Shown here one piece after another: positions 7,597 to 20,917 of a stretch of DNA of 56,087 nucleotides (position 1 is the stretch's first letter; each line of letters starts with the position of its first letter). Source of the stretch: Aquincola sp. (GTDB taxonomy: Bacteria; Pseudomonadota; Gammaproteobacteria; Burkholderiales; Burkholderiaceae_C); contig JALHQP010000012.1 in assembly GCA_022841885.1 (NCBI GenBank), forward strand, positions 1-56,087. The letters run 5' to 3'. The notes under the pieces were generated by a model. That model made no database searches, was not told where the DNA came from, and saw only the letters and a program-made list of their open reading frames with translations. A program made the position numbers and the translations under genes.

Positions 7597-9186
7597 ATGA
7601 CGATATCGCGCGCGGCCTCCTTGTCGGCACTCGCCGCGGCCGGGTCGTTCGACCTCGCCGTGATCGGCGGCGGCGCGACGGGCTGCGGTGTCGCGCTCGA
7701 CGCCGCCGCGCGCGGCTTCTCGGTGGTGTTGCTCGAGGCCGAGGACTTCGCCAAGGGCACGAGTTCGCGCGCGACCAAGCTCGTGCACGGGGGGGTGCGC
7801 TATCTCGCGCAGGGCAATGTATCGCTGGTGCGCGAGGCGCTGCACGAACGCGCGACCCTGCTGGCCAACGCGCCGCACCTGGCGCAGCCGCTGGCCTTCG
7901 TGATGCCGGCCTACCACTTCTGGGAAGCGCCGTTCTACGGCGTGGGGCTGAAGATGTACGACGCGCTGGCCGGTTCGCGTGGCCTGGGCAGCACCGAGTT
8001 CCTGTCCACCGCGCGCACGCGCGAGCTGTTGCCCAACGTCCAGGCGGCCGGCTTGTCGGGCGGCGTCAAGTACTGGGACGGCCAGTTCGACGATGCGCGC
8101 CTGGCCCTGGCGCTGGTGCGCACGGCGGCCGCCATGGGCGCCGTCGTGCTCAACCATTGCCCGGTCACCTCGCTGGTGCGCGAAGGTGGCAAGGTGCTCG
8201 GCGTGGTGGCGCGCGACGAGGTGATGGGCAGCGAACTCACCGTGCGGGCGAGGTGCGTGGTCAACGCCACCGGCGTGTGGGTGGACGACCTGCGCAACAT
8301 GGACCGCGACGCCGGCGCGCCCCAGAAGCCCGGCATCGTCGCGCCCAGCCAGGGCGTGCATCTGGTGGTCGACCGCGCCTTCCTGCCCGGCACCCATGCG
8401 CTGCTGGTGCCCAAGACGGCCGACGGCCGCGTGCTGTTCGCGGTGCCGTGGCTGGGCAAGACCATCCTCGGTACGACGGACACGCCGCGCGACGACGTGG
8501 TGCGCGAGCCGGTGCCGTTCAAGGACGAGGTGGCGTTCATCCTGCGCGAGTCGGCGCGCTACCTGGCCAGGGCGCCGACGCGAGCCGACGTGCGCTCGGT
8601 CTGGGTGGGCCTGCGGCCGCTGGTCAAGCCGGGGGGCGACGAGGGCGAGAACACGAAGTCGATCTCGCGCGAGCACACGGTGCTGGTCGGTCGTTCGGGC
8701 CTGGTCACCGTGACCGGCGGCAAGTGGACCACCTACCGCGCGATGGCCGAGGACGTGCTCGAGCGCTGTTTCGAGCGCAGCCTGCTGCCGCGGCGCGCCG
8801 GTGGCGCGACGGTGAGATTGCCGCTGATCGGCGCGCCGGCGAGCGCGGGGGTGTCGATCACCGCGTCGCCGGGAGAACACCTGTATGGCAACGAGGCCAC
8901 CACGTTGCGTGCGCTGCCCGGCGCCGACCGCTGGCTCTGGCGCGACGGCGACGGGGGCCTGAGCGAAGCGATGGTGCGTTTTGCCGCGCGCCACGAAATG
9001 GCGCTCAGCGTCGAGGACGTGCTCGCTCGCCGTTCGCGCCTGCTGTTCCTCGATGCCGCCGAGGCCGCGCGCCAAGCCGCGCCGGTGGCGGCGATCCTGG
9101 CCGAGGAGCTCGGCCCGTCCTTCCATGCGGCCGCGTCACGCGCCGCGTTCGAGGCGCTGGCGGCGCAGTACCAGCGCCTGCCCTAG
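7597..9186 (+). CDS. glpD: Aerobic glycerol-3-phosphate dehydrogenase
   Basis: FAD enzyme at the inner membrane that oxidises sn-glycerol 3-phosphate to dihydroxyacetone phosphate and passes electrons to quinone. The 529 residues fit the family. The FAD motif GGGATG is at 24-29, followed by the characteristic GTSSRATKLVHGGVRYL and later by VNATGVWVDD. The DAO domain is followed by a C-terminal helical domain from about 400. It begins 4 bases after the SDR stop, so it is probably cotranscribed with the sugar genes. No glpF or glpK is in the window. Its presence suggests that the operon also handles a glycerol or triose phosphate branch. Confidence 0.93.
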   Translation: MTISRAASLSALAAAGSFDLAVIGGGATGCGVALDAAARGFSVVLLEAEDFAKGTSSRATKLVHGGVRYLAQGNVSLVREALHERATLLANAPHLAQPLAFVMPAYHFWEAPFYGVGLKMYDALAGSRGLGSTEFLSTARTRELLPNVQAAGLSGGVKYWDGQFDDARLALALVRTAAAMGAVVLNHCPVTSLVREGGKVLGVVARDEVMGSELTVRARCVVNATGVWVDDLRNMDRDAGAPQKPGIVAPSQGVHLVVDRAFLPGTHALLVPKTADGRVLFAVPWLGKTILGTTDTPRDDVVREPVPFKDEVAFILRESARYLARAPTRADVRSVWVGLRPLVKPGGDEGENTKSISREHTVLVGRSGLVTVTGGKWTTYRAMAEDVLERCFERSLLPRRAGGATVRLPLIGAPASAGVSITASPGEHLYGNEATTLRALPGADRWLWRDGDGGLSEAMVRFAARHEMALSVEDVLARRSRLLFLDAAEAARQAAPVAAILAEELGPSFHAAASRAAFEALAAQYQRLP

Positions 9187-9190
9187 CGCG

Positions 9191-9808
9191 TCAGCCGTCG
9201 CTGTACTTGACCGAGCAGCCGTAGGGGCGCGTCGCGGCCTGGGCCACCGGCTTGCCGGCGGCCAGGTCGGCCAGCGCGGCATTGACGTGGTTCTTCGCCG
9301 ACTTGACGTCGGCCGGGTTCGAGCTCGGCTTGTCGTCGATCCCGCCCGCGTACACCAGCGTGCCCTTGGCGTCGACGATGTACATGTGCGGCGTCGTGCG
9401 CGCAGCGTAGGCGCGACCGATCTTGCCCTCGCTGTCCATCAGCGTTGCGGCGGGCGCGGCGTTCTGCGACTTCATCCAGGCCGCCATCTCGGCCGGCTTC
9501 TTGTAGTCGTAGTGGCTCGGGTGGGTCGAGTTGACCGCCAGCCACACCACGCCCTGGCCCGCGGCACCCTTCTGCGTGGCCTGCATGTTGGCGCTGTCGT
9601 AGTGCTTGCGCACATAGGGGCAGCCGGGGTTCACCCATTCCAGTACCACCGTCTTGCCCTTGTAGTCGGCCAACGAGACCGCCTTGCCGGCGGTGTCGGT
9701 GACGCTGAACGCCGGCGCGGGCTGGCCGACGGCGGCGTTCGCCAGCACGACACCGGGCAAGGTGGCGAGCACGGCGGACAAGACCAGCGGCTTCATCATC
9801 GACATCAT
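9191..9808 (-). CDS. Exported thioredoxin-fold redoxin (PRX-like)
   Basis: 205-residue protein with a signal peptide (hydrophobic VLSAVLATLPGVVLANA) and a redoxin fold. The active region is NPGCPYVRKHYDS with one cysteine (C63) rather than a CxxC pair. This is the pattern of the PRX-like group, so a peroxidase-like or single-thiol role is more likely than a TlpA reductase. It starts inside the stop of the upstream dsbD-like gene (ATGA at 9805-9808), so the two are translationally coupled, and the DsbD-like protein probably keeps it reduced in the periplasm. Confidence 0.82.
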   Translation of the reverse strand: MMSMMKPLVLSAVLATLPGVVLANAAVGQPAPAFSVTDTAGKAVSLADYKGKTVVLEWVNPGCPYVRKHYDSANMQATQKGAAGQGVVWLAVNSTHPSHYDYKKPAEMAAWMKSQNAAPAATLMDSEGKIGRAYAARTTPHMYIVDAKGTLVYAGGIDDKPSSNPADVKSAKNHVNAALADLAAGKPVAQAATRPYGCSVKYSDG

Positions 9809-11922
9809 GGCGAGGGCTCCTGGGCGAGTGCGTTGAGCACGGTCTGGACGGTGAGCAGTTCGGGCAGCAGTGTCGGCGCCGCCTGCCCGGGGCGGTAGAT
9901 CGCGTAGACCGGCACGCCGTTGCGCCCCAGCCGTGCCAATTCGTTGCTGATGGCGGCGTCGCGGCGCGTCCAGTCGGCGCGCAGCAGCGCCACGCGGCGC
10001 GCCTGCACCTCGGCCTGCAGTCGCGCGTCGCCGAGCGTCGTGCGCTTGTTGACCTGGCAGGTCACGCACCAGGCCGCCGTGAAGTCGACAAACACGGTGC
10101 GGCCCTCGGCCTGCAGCGCGGCCACGCGTTCCGCGCTCCAGGGCTGCCAGGTCGCGCCGTCGCTGATGGCGGGCGCGGCCTGCGCCTCGCGCCAGGTCGG
10201 CAACGCCCAGGCCAGCGACAGGCCGAGCAGCACGACGCCGATGCCGCTCCACGCGAGGCGCGCACCGCGCTCGCTGTCCACCCGCCCCCAGGCCCAGAGC
10301 GCGAAGGCCAGCGCCACCAGCACGCCGAGCAGCGAGGCCGCGCCGTCGATGCCGGTCTGCTGGCCCAGCACCCAGGTGAGCCAGACCACGGTGGCCAGCA
10401 TCGGGAAAGCCATCACCGACTTGAACGTGGCCATCCACGCGCCGGGCTTGGGCATCGCGCGCGCCAGGCCGGGCCAGGCGCACATCGCGAGGTAGGGCAG
10501 CGCCATGCCGGTACCGAGTGCGGCGAACACCAGCAGCGCCTGCGCCGCCGGCAGCGTGAACGCGAAGCCGAGCGCGGCGCCCATGAAGGGCGCGGTGCAG
10601 GGCGAGGCCACGGCGACCGCGAGCACGCCGGTCAGGAAGCTGTCGGCCATCGGGTGGCGCAGGCGCAGCGACGCGGCGCTGCTGGGCAGGATGCTGCCGA
10701 ACTCGAACAGGCCGGCGAGGTTCAGCGCGATCACGGTGAACAGCACCGCCAGCGCGGCGACGAAGCCGGGCGACTGCAGCTGGAAGCCCCAGCCGATCTG
10801 CTCGCCGCCGCTCTTGAGCGCGATCAGCAGGCCGGCGAGCGCGACGAATGACAGCACGACGCCCGCGCTGTAGGCGAGGCCCCCGCCCACCAGCGAGCGC
10901 CGGCTGTGCGCATGGCCGGCGAAGCCCAGCACCTTCAGCGACAGGATCGGGAACACGCAGGGCATCAGGTTCAGCAGTGCACCGCCGACCAAGGCGAACA
11001 GCAGCGCGAGGCCGAGACCGAACTGAGCGGTTGGCGGCGCCGGCGCCGCGGTGGCGTCGGCGGGCGACTGCAGCGCGGGTGCGGTGGCGGCCGCCAGCGC
11101 TGGCCATGCGCCGGCAATGGCCAGATCGACCCGCGCGCCCGCGGTGACGCCGGGCGCGGTCAGCACCGCGTGCATCTGCGCCGGGCTCTCGAAGCGCTGC
11201 GAAGAGACCGGCACGTCGGCCTGCCAGGTGGCGCCGTCCCAGCGCCCGGCCACCTTCGCCGCATGCTCGATCACACCCGCCGTCTCGGCGAAGAAGGCCA
11301 GTTCCTTGCCGCGCCAGGCCTCGGGCAGGCCGCCGACCGCGACGCGCAGGGCCTTGGCGTTGTCGACCAGTTCGGCGCGGGCGGCGGTGGCGGCGTCCTT
11401 CGGTTGCGCCGCCCAGGTGGCGGCGAAGGCCGCGGCGTGGCCGGCGGTACTGGCCTGGGCCGGCAGGCGCAGCGCGAACTCGCCCTGCTGCGGGATGCAG
11501 ACGTCCTTGCACACCAGCCACTGCGCCGACAGCTTGATGTTCAGCGCGTCGGACTTGAAGTCCGCCGGCAGCGTGAGCGGCACCGGCAGCAGCAGCTTGC
11601 CCTCGTAGCCGTAGTTCACCAGCGGCCCCACCGGCAGGCGCGTCGGCGTCGGCCAGGCGATGTCGCCGGCCGCGACGCCGGCGGGCAGTTGCCAGTTCAG
11701 CGTGGTCGGCAGGCCCGAGTCGCCCGGGTTCTTCCAGTAGGTATGCCAGTGCGGTGCATGCTCGATCGCCAGGCCGAGCCAGACCGGCTGTCCGGGCGTG
11801 AGGCCTTGGGGCGCGTGGGCCACCAGTTCGGCGCGCACCTCGTCGGTCCTGACCACGGCGGTCTGCGCCACGCACAGCGCCGGCAGGGCGAGCACCAAGG
11901 GGAGCAGCAGGATTCGCAGCAT
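9805..11922 (-). CDS. dsbD: DsbD/ScsB-like thiol:disulfide interchange protein
   Basis: Membrane protein of 705 residues that carries electrons from cytoplasmic thioredoxin to periplasmic thiol proteins. The start at 11922 gives the signal peptide MLRILLLPLVLALPALCVAQ. An N-terminal periplasmic domain (HAPHWHTYWKNPGDSG, WLVCKDVCIPQQGEF) resembles the ScsB/COG4233 type more than classical DsbD. The CcdA-like core follows, with Cys in NLMPCVFPILSLK and ASPCTAPFMGAAL. A C-terminal thioredoxin domain has FTAAWCVTCQVNKR. The open frame extends 47 codons upstream into the atp promoter region, but only 11922 puts the signal peptide first. It is cotranscribed with the redoxin gene. Confidence 0.9.
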   Translation of the reverse strand: MLRILLLPLVLALPALCVAQTAVVRTDEVRAELVAHAPQGLTPGQPVWLGLAIEHAPHWHTYWKNPGDSGLPTTLNWQLPAGVAAGDIAWPTPTRLPVGPLVNYGYEGKLLLPVPLTLPADFKSDALNIKLSAQWLVCKDVCIPQQGEFALRLPAQASTAGHAAAFAATWAAQPKDAATAARAELVDNAKALRVAVGGLPEAWRGKELAFFAETAGVIEHAAKVAGRWDGATWQADVPVSSQRFESPAQMHAVLTAPGVTAGARVDLAIAGAWPALAAATAPALQSPADATAAPAPPTAQFGLGLALLFALVGGALLNLMPCVFPILSLKVLGFAGHAHSRRSLVGGGLAYSAGVVLSFVALAGLLIALKSGGEQIGWGFQLQSPGFVAALAVLFTVIALNLAGLFEFGSILPSSAASLRLRHPMADSFLTGVLAVAVASPCTAPFMGAALGFAFTLPAAQALLVFAALGTGMALPYLAMCAWPGLARAMPKPGAWMATFKSVMAFPMLATVVWLTWVLGQQTGIDGAASLLGVLVALAFALWAWGRVDSERGARLAWSGIGVVLLGLSLAWALPTWREAQAAPAISDGATWQPWSAERVAALQAEGRTVFVDFTAAWCVTCQVNKRTTLGDARLQAEVQARRVALLRADWTRRDAAISNELARLGRNGVPVYAIYRPGQAAPTLLPELLTVQTVLNALAQEPSP

Positions 11923-12029
11923 CAGGCGTCGGAGCGTAGTGCAAGACGCAAGTTCCGGGTCGCGACAGGGTTGCCGCTGATTACGCACAAGTACGCACGG
12001 TCTTGCCGGCCAGTCGGGGGCTGCGGGTT

Positions 12030-12065
12030 TGTTCGTATAATCCCGCGGCTTTGCTGGGCGCACCC
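12030..12065 (+). promoter_or_regulatory. Promoter of the ATP synthase operon
   Basis: A perfect -10 hexamer TATAAT sits at 12036-12041, 24 bases before the atpI start codon, in a region where A/T runs are rare. No good -35 hexamer occurs at 16-18 bases, so the upstream half is weak or bound by an activator. Transcription would start near 12048, giving a short leader. Confidence 0.6.
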
Positions 12066-12560
12066 GTGGACACGAAGACCGCCGATCGGAAGTACCGTCA
12101 GATCGGCTGGGACGAGGACGCGGACGAACTCACCAAGGCGCCGTTCAAGCCCCTGTCTCGCGAAGAGGCGCGGGTGGTGGCGGCGAAGGACTCGCATGCG
12201 GTGAACCCGTGGCGGGTGATCGCGGTGCAGGCCGCGGTCGGGCTGGGGGTGGCGCTCGTTGCGGGCCTAGCCACCGGCCGGGTGGAGGTGTTCTGGTCGG
12301 CGCTGTACGGCGCCGGCGTGGTGGTGGTGCCGGGGGCCCTGATGGCGCGCGGCATGACCAGCCCGCTTTCGAGCGTGTCGCCGATCGGCAGTGCCGTCAG
12401 CTTCATGCTGTGGGAGGGGGTGAAGATCGGGGTTTCGGTCGTGCTGCTGATCCTGGCAGCGCGGATCGTGCAGCCACTGAGCTGGCCGGCGCTGCTGGCG
12501 GGCCTGGTGGTCTGCATCAAGGTGTACTGGGTGGCGCTGGCATGGCGCCGCCGGGTGTGA
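12066..12560 (+). CDS. atpI: ATP synthase subunit I (AtpI-like)
   Basis: Accessory membrane protein of the F1Fo operon, thought to help c-ring assembly or Mg transport. I choose the GTG at 12066, giving 164 residues starting VDTKTADRKYRQIGWDE; upstream ATG frames begin before the predicted transcription start. After a charged N-terminus of about 45 residues there are four hydrophobic segments (for example VIAVQAAVGLGVALVAG and ALLAGLVVCIKVYWVALAW). It is the first gene of the operon, 33 bases before atpB. Confidence 0.8.
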   Translation: MDTKTADRKYRQIGWDEDADELTKAPFKPLSREEARVVAAKDSHAVNPWRVIAVQAAVGLGVALVAGLATGRVEVFWSALYGAGVVVVPGALMARGMTSPLSSVSPIGSAVSFMLWEGVKIGVSVVLLILAARIVQPLSWPALLAGLVVCIKVYWVALAWRRRV

Positions 12561-12593
12561 AGACGAAGAACGACGACGGGTCACGACAAAGAC

Positions 12594-13457
12594 ATGGCAG
12601 CAGAAGGTCACGCTCCCACCGCCGGTGAATACATCATTCACCACCTGACCCACCTGCAGAACGCCAAGCAGAAGTCGGTCGCGGATTTCTCGGTCCTCAA
12701 CTTCGACTCGATCTTCTGGGCCGTGCTGCTCGGCATGGTCGGCTGCTTCTTCCTGTGGCGCGCCGCCAGCAGGGCCACCTCGGGCGTGCCGGGCCGCTTC
12801 CAGGCGGCGGTCGAGATCCTGGTCGAGATCGTCGACGGCCAGGCCAAGGGCATCGTGCACAACGCGCACAGCCGCAAGCTGGTCGCGCCGCTGGCGCTGA
12901 CCGTGTTCGTCTGGATCTTCCTGATGAACGCGATGGACCTGCTGCCGGTGGATCTGATCCCCTACATCGTGGAGCACGGCGGCATCGCCGGCTACCAGCG
13001 CGTGGTGCCGACCGCCGACCTGTCGGTGACGATGGGCCTGTCGCTGTCGGTGCTGATCGTCTGTCTGGTCTACAACGTCAAGATCAAGGGTGTCGGCGGC
13101 TGGGCGCACGAACTGGTCAGCGCGCCCTTCGGCACCAGCAAGAACCCGCTGTTCGCGATCCCGCTGGGCATCGTCAACCTGCTGATGCAGATCATCGAGT
13201 TCGTCGCCAAGACGGTCTCGCACGGCATGCGGCTGTTCGGCAACATGTACGCCGGCGAACTGATCTTCATGCTGATCGCGCTGATGGGCGGCGCCTGGGC
13301 CTCGGTCGGCCTGGGCACCGGCATCGCGCTGGCGCTGGGCCACATCGTGGCGGGCACGGCGTGGGCCATCTTCCACATCCTGATCATCACGCTGCAGGCC
13401 TTCGTGTTCATGATGTTGACGCTGGTGTACGTCGGCCAGGCGCACGACTCGCACTAG
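12594..13457 (+). CDS. atpB: ATP synthase Fo subunit a
   Basis: Membrane subunit forming the proton half-channels beside the c-ring. The 287 residues include the essential arginine R213 in [15 protein letters not shown] and the C-terminal helix [20 protein letters not shown]. Several transmembrane helices are obvious. It starts at 12594 and is followed by the unusual G-free leader of atpE. Confidence 0.97.
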   Translation: MAAEGHAPTAGEYIIHHLTHLQNAKQKSVADFSVLNFDSIFWAVLLGMVGCFFLWRAASRATSGVPGRFQAAVEILVEIVDGQAKGIVHNAHSRKLVAPLALTVFVWIFLMNAMDLLPVDLIPYIVEHGGIAGYQRVVPTADLSVTMGLSLSVLIVCLVYNVKIKGVGGWAHELVSAPFGTSKNPLFAIPLGIVNLLMQIIEFVAKTVSHGMRLFGNMYAGELIFMLIALMGGAWASVGLGTGIALALGHIVAGTAWAIFHILIITLQAFVFMMLTLVYVGQAHDSH

Positions 13458-13769
<312 letters not shown>

Positions 13770-13792
13770 TTCGGCCCCTCTCGGTTCGTGGC

Positions 13793-13819
13793 GGGGTGGC
13801 GTGCTGAGCACGTCGCCCC
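13793..13819 (+). promoter_or_regulatory. Strong hairpin between atpE and atpF
   Basis: Bases 13793-13804 can pair with 13808-13819 as a 12-bp stem (10 Watson-Crick pairs plus two G-U) with a 3-base loop; the core is CGTGCTGAGCACG. No T-run follows, so it is not a standard terminator. Placed just after atpE, it may protect the atpE mRNA end or slow ribosomes before atpF. Confidence 0.6.
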
Positions 13820-13847
13820 AGAACACCATCTTTAGAGGCATACCGCC

Positions 13848-14318
13848 GTGAGCATCAACGCCACCCTCATCGTCCAGATGATCGTGTTCGCGATCCTGGT
13901 CTGGTTCACGATGAAATTCGTCTGGCCGCCGATCACCGCTGCGCTCGACGAGCGCGCGAAGAAGATCGCCGACGGCCTGTCCGCCGCCGACAAGGCCAAG
14001 GCCGACCTCGCCGCCGCGAACAGCCGCGTCGAGCAGCAGCTCTCCGCCGCCCGCGACGACGCCGCCAAGCGCTTGGCCGACGCCGAGCGCCTGGCCCAGC
14101 AGATCGTCGAGGAGGCCAAGGGCCGCGCCAACGACGAAGGCGCCAAGATCGTCGCCGCCGCGAGGGCCGAAGCCGCCCAGGAGTCGGTCAAGGCGCGCGA
14201 GGCGCTGCGCGACCAGGTCGCCGCGCTCGCGGTCAAGGGCGCCGAACAGATCCTGCGCAAGGAAGTCAATCCGTCCGTGCACGCCGACCTGCTGGGTCGC
14301 CTGAAGACCGAGCTGTAA
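13848..14318 (+). CDS. atpF: ATP synthase Fo subunit b
   Basis: Peripheral stalk subunit of 156 residues: one N-terminal membrane helix ([20 protein letters not shown]) and a long, charged, alanine-rich coiled coil that reaches F1. The start codon is GTG at 13848, preceded by the ribosome site AGAGG. The GTG start and the hairpin upstream would both lower its output relative to atpE. Confidence 0.96.
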   Translation: MSINATLIVQMIVFAILVWFTMKFVWPPITAALDERAKKIADGLSAADKAKADLAAANSRVEQQLSAARDDAAKRLADAERLAQQIVEEAKGRANDEGAKIVAAARAEAAQESVKAREALRDQVAALAVKGAEQILRKEVNPSVHADLLGRLKTEL

Positions 14319-14321
14319 GCC

Positions 14322-14846
14322 ATGGCCGAACTCGCCACCATCGCGCGCCCCTACGCCGAGGCCCTGTTCAAGGCCGGCGGCGGCGCTGCCGAAGCCGAGC
14401 AGGTCAATGCGCTGGCGGCCGTGGCCGCCGATCCGCAGCTGCGCCAGTTCGCCGACAACCCCAAGGTCCGTGCCGAGCAGGTGCTGTCGGTGATGGGCGG
14501 GGCGATCAAGTCGCCGCTGTCGCCCAAGGTGCAGGCCTTTCTCGGTGCGGTGCTCGACAACGGCCGCCTGGTCGCGCTGCCGGAGATCGCGGCGCAGTTC
14601 CAGGCCTTGGTGAATGCCAAGTCGGGTGTGTCCGACGCCGTGATCGAGAGCGCCTACCCGATCGACGCCTCGGCGCTCGGCGACGTGGTGGCCACGCTCG
14701 AGAAGCGCTTCGCGCGCAAGCTCAAGGCCCAGGTGGTCGTGAAGCCCGAACTGATCGGCGGCATCCGCGTGGTGGTCGGCGACGAGGTGCTCGACACCTC
14801 GGTGCGGTCCCGGCTCGAACAAATGAAGACGGCGCTCACTGCCTGA
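14322..14846 (+). CDS. atpH: ATP synthase F1 subunit delta
   Basis: 174-residue delta subunit linking the peripheral stalk to the top of F1. The N-terminal helical domain begins [20 protein letters not shown], and the C-terminal conserved stretch is [20 protein letters not shown] followed by a short helix. It starts 3 bases after the atpF stop, so the two are probably translated together. Confidence 0.96.
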   Translation: MAELATIARPYAEALFKAGGGAAEAEQVNALAAVAADPQLRQFADNPKVRAEQVLSVMGGAIKSPLSPKVQAFLGAVLDNGRLVALPEIAAQFQALVNAKSGVSDAVIESAYPIDASALGDVVATLEKRFARKLKAQVVVKPELIGGIRVVVGDEVLDTSVRSRLEQMKTALTA

Positions 14847-14877
14847 GCGACGGCCTAGGAATTCTGGAGAACAAGCG

Positions 14878-16491
<1,614 letters not shown>

Positions 16492-16502
16492 GGAGTGCGG
16501 CA

Positions 16503-18816
<2,314 letters not shown>

Positions 18817-18825
18817 GGAGCCGAG

Positions 18826-19242
18826 ATGGCCACCATCCACGTCGACGTCGTCTCCGCCGAAGAGAGCATCTTCTCGGGCGAGGCGAAGTTCGTCGCGCTG
18901 CCGGGCGAGGTGGGCGAGCTGGGCATCTACCCGCGCCACACCCCGCTCATCACGCGCATCAAGCCGGGCGCGGTGCGCATCGAGCGCGCCGACAACGGCG
19001 AGGAAGAGTTCGTCTTCGTCGCCGGCGGCATTCTCGAGGTGCAGCCGAACTGCGTGACGGTGCTCGCTGACACCGCGATCCGCGGCCACGACCTCGACGA
19101 GGCCAAGGCCAGCGAGGCCAAGAAGCTGGCCGAAGAGGCGATGCGCAACGCCAAGAGCGATCTCGACCTGGCTAAGGCCACGAGCGAGTTCGCCACCATG
19201 GCTGCACAACTCGCGGCGATCCAGAAGCTGCGCAAGAAGTAG
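18826..19242 (+). CDS. atpC: ATP synthase F1 subunit epsilon
   Basis: 138-residue subunit at the foot of the rotor: N-terminal beta sandwich ([39 protein letters not shown]) and a C-terminal helical pair that can inhibit hydrolysis. It begins 9 bases after atpD with the ribosome site AAGGAG. It is the last gene of the operon, followed 18 bases later by a strong terminator. Confidence 0.97.
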   Translation: MATIHVDVVSAEESIFSGEAKFVALPGEVGELGIYPRHTPLITRIKPGAVRIERADNGEEEFVFVAGGILEVQPNCVTVLADTAIRGHDLDEAKASEAKKLAEEAMRNAKSDLDLAKATSEFATMAAQLAAIQKLRKK

Positions 19243-19260
19243 GCGTCGGCCAACCCATGC

Positions 19261-19301
19261 ACGGGGCCGATCCGGACATCCGGGTCGGCCCCGTCTTCTT
19301 T
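19261..19301 (+). terminator. Rho-independent terminator of the atp operon
   Basis: ACGGGGCCGA (19261-19270) pairs perfectly with TCGGCCCCGT (19285-19294). An inner CCGG/CCGG pair (72-75 and 80-83) extends the stem, and CTTCTTT follows at 19295-19301. It sits 18 bases after atpC. Confidence 0.88.
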
Positions 19302-19330
19302 CGGGCGCCGCGCGGGGCTAGGCTGGCGCC

Positions 19331-20908
19331 ATGAACACCGAAGCCCTGCGCCGCCAGACCCTCGGCGAGCTGCTGCACCGCAGCGCCGCGCGCCACCCAG
19401 ACAAGCTCGCCGTCGCCTGCGGTGCGACGCGCTGGACCTATGCCGAGTTCGACGCGCTGTGCGACCGCCTTGCCGCGGGACTGGCCGAACACGGCGTGGC
19501 CAAGGGCGACCGCGTCGCGATCCTGGCGCGCAACTCGCACGGCTTTGCCGCGATGCGCTTCGCGCTCGCGCGCCTGGGGGCCGTGCTGGTGCCGATCAAC
19601 TTCATGCTCAAGGCCGAGGAAGCGGCCTACATCCTGCGCCACGCCGGCGCGCGCCTGCTCGCCACCGACAGCGGCCTGGCCGCGCTGGCGCGCGAAGCCG
19701 CGGCGCTGGACACGCAGGTCGCGCAGCTGATCTGGCTGCCGTCGGAGGACCCGGGCGAGCCCGTGCCCGGCATGCTGCACCTCGACGAACTCGCCGCCAG
19801 CACCGCCGCATTGCCGGCGGTGGACCTGGCGGGCAGCGATATCGCGCAGATCGTCTACACCAGCGGCACCGAGTCGCTGCCCAAGGGCGCGATGCTGACG
19901 CACGACGCGGTGCTGTGGCAGTACGTGAGCTGCGTGGTCGACGCGTCGATCGCCGGCGAGGACATGCCACTGCACGCGCTGCCGCTGTACCACTGCGCGC
20001 AGCTCGACGTGTTCTTCGGCCCGGCGATCTACGTCGGGGCGAGCAACGTCATCACGAGCAAGCCCACGCCGGACAACCTGCTGCCGCTGATCCAGCGCCA
20101 CCGCATCACGAGCTTCTTCGCGCCGCCGACGGTGTGGATCGCGCTGCTGCGCTCGCCGCTGTTCGACCAGACCGACCTGAGCTCGCTGAAGAAGGGCTAT
20201 TACGGCGCGTCGATCATGCCGGTGGCCGTGATGCAGGAGATCCTGCAGCGCCTGCCGGCACTGCGCCTGTGGAACCTCTACGGCCAGACCGAGATCGCGC
20301 CGCTGGCCACGATGCTCGGCCCCGAGGACCAGCTGCGCAAGCCCGGCTCCTGCGGGCGTGCGGTGCTCAACGTCGAGACCCGCGTGGTCGACGACGCGAT
20401 GCAGGACGTGCCGCGCGATGGCCGCAGCATCGGCGAGATCGTGCACCGCAGCCCGCAGCTGCTCGCCGGCTACTTCCACGACGACGAGCGCACGGCGGCG
20501 GCCTTCGAGGGTGGCTGGTTCCACTCCGGCGACCTGGCGACGATCGACGCCGAGGGCTACATCTCGGTGGTCGACCGCAAGAAGGACATGATCAAGACCG
20601 GCGGCGAGAACGTCGCCAGCCGCGAGGTGGAGGAGGCGATCTACCGCGTCGCCGGCGTCAGCGAGGTCGCGGTGGTCGGCCTGCCGCACCCGCGCTGGGT
20701 CGAGGCGGTGGTGGCCATCGTGGTGCGCAAGCCTGACGCGTCGGCGCTCGACGAGGCCACGCTGCTCGCGCAATGCGGCAAGCACCTGGCGGGCTTCAAG
20801 GCGCCCAAACGTGTGCTCTTCGTCGACGCACTGCCGAAGAACCCGAGCGGCAAGCTGCTCAAGCGCGAGCTGCGGCGCGCGCACATGACGCTGTTCGACG
20901 GCGCCTGA
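19331..20908 (+). CDS. AMP-binding acyl-CoA synthetase
   Basis: ATP-dependent acid:CoA ligase of 525 residues, in the fatty-acyl-CoA synthetase group. The P-loop-like motif reads TSGTESLPKG at 177-186, the adenylate motif is YGQTEIAPLAT, the hinge is GWFHSGDLATIDAEGYISVV, and the C-terminal lysine lies in PKNPSGKLLKREL. It has no signal peptide. It stands alone after the atp terminator and faces the GST gene tail to tail. The acid used (medium-chain, long-chain or aromatic) cannot be read from the sequence. Confidence 0.88.
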   Translation: MNTEALRRQTLGELLHRSAARHPDKLAVACGATRWTYAEFDALCDRLAAGLAEHGVAKGDRVAILARNSHGFAAMRFALARLGAVLVPINFMLKAEEAAYILRHAGARLLATDSGLAALAREAAALDTQVAQLIWLPSEDPGEPVPGMLHLDELAASTAALPAVDLAGSDIAQIVYTSGTESLPKGAMLTHDAVLWQYVSCVVDASIAGEDMPLHALPLYHCAQLDVFFGPAIYVGASNVITSKPTPDNLLPLIQRHRITSFFAPPTVWIALLRSPLFDQTDLSSLKKGYYGASIMPVAVMQEILQRLPALRLWNLYGQTEIAPLATMLGPEDQLRKPGSCGRAVLNVETRVVDDAMQDVPRDGRSIGEIVHRSPQLLAGYFHDDERTAAAFEGGWFHSGDLATIDAEGYISVVDRKKDMIKTGGENVASREVEEAIYRVAGVSEVAVVGLPHPRWVEAVVAIVVRKPDASALDEATLLAQCGKHLAGFKAPKRVLFVDALPKNPSGKLLKRELRRAHMTLFDGA

Positions 20909-20917
20909 GCGCCGAGT

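Noticed and set aside
9809-11944. Frame continuous with the redoxin gene extending through the dsbD region on the same strand
   Set aside because: The dsbD-like frame holds all motifs and the signal peptide, while this one is arginine/alanine-rich noise; the redoxin begins with its own signal peptide at 9808.
12003-12065. ATG-started atpI beginning at 12003
   Set aside because: That start lies upstream of the -10 box at 12036, so it would not be in the mRNA; the GTG at 12066 fits the family N-terminus.
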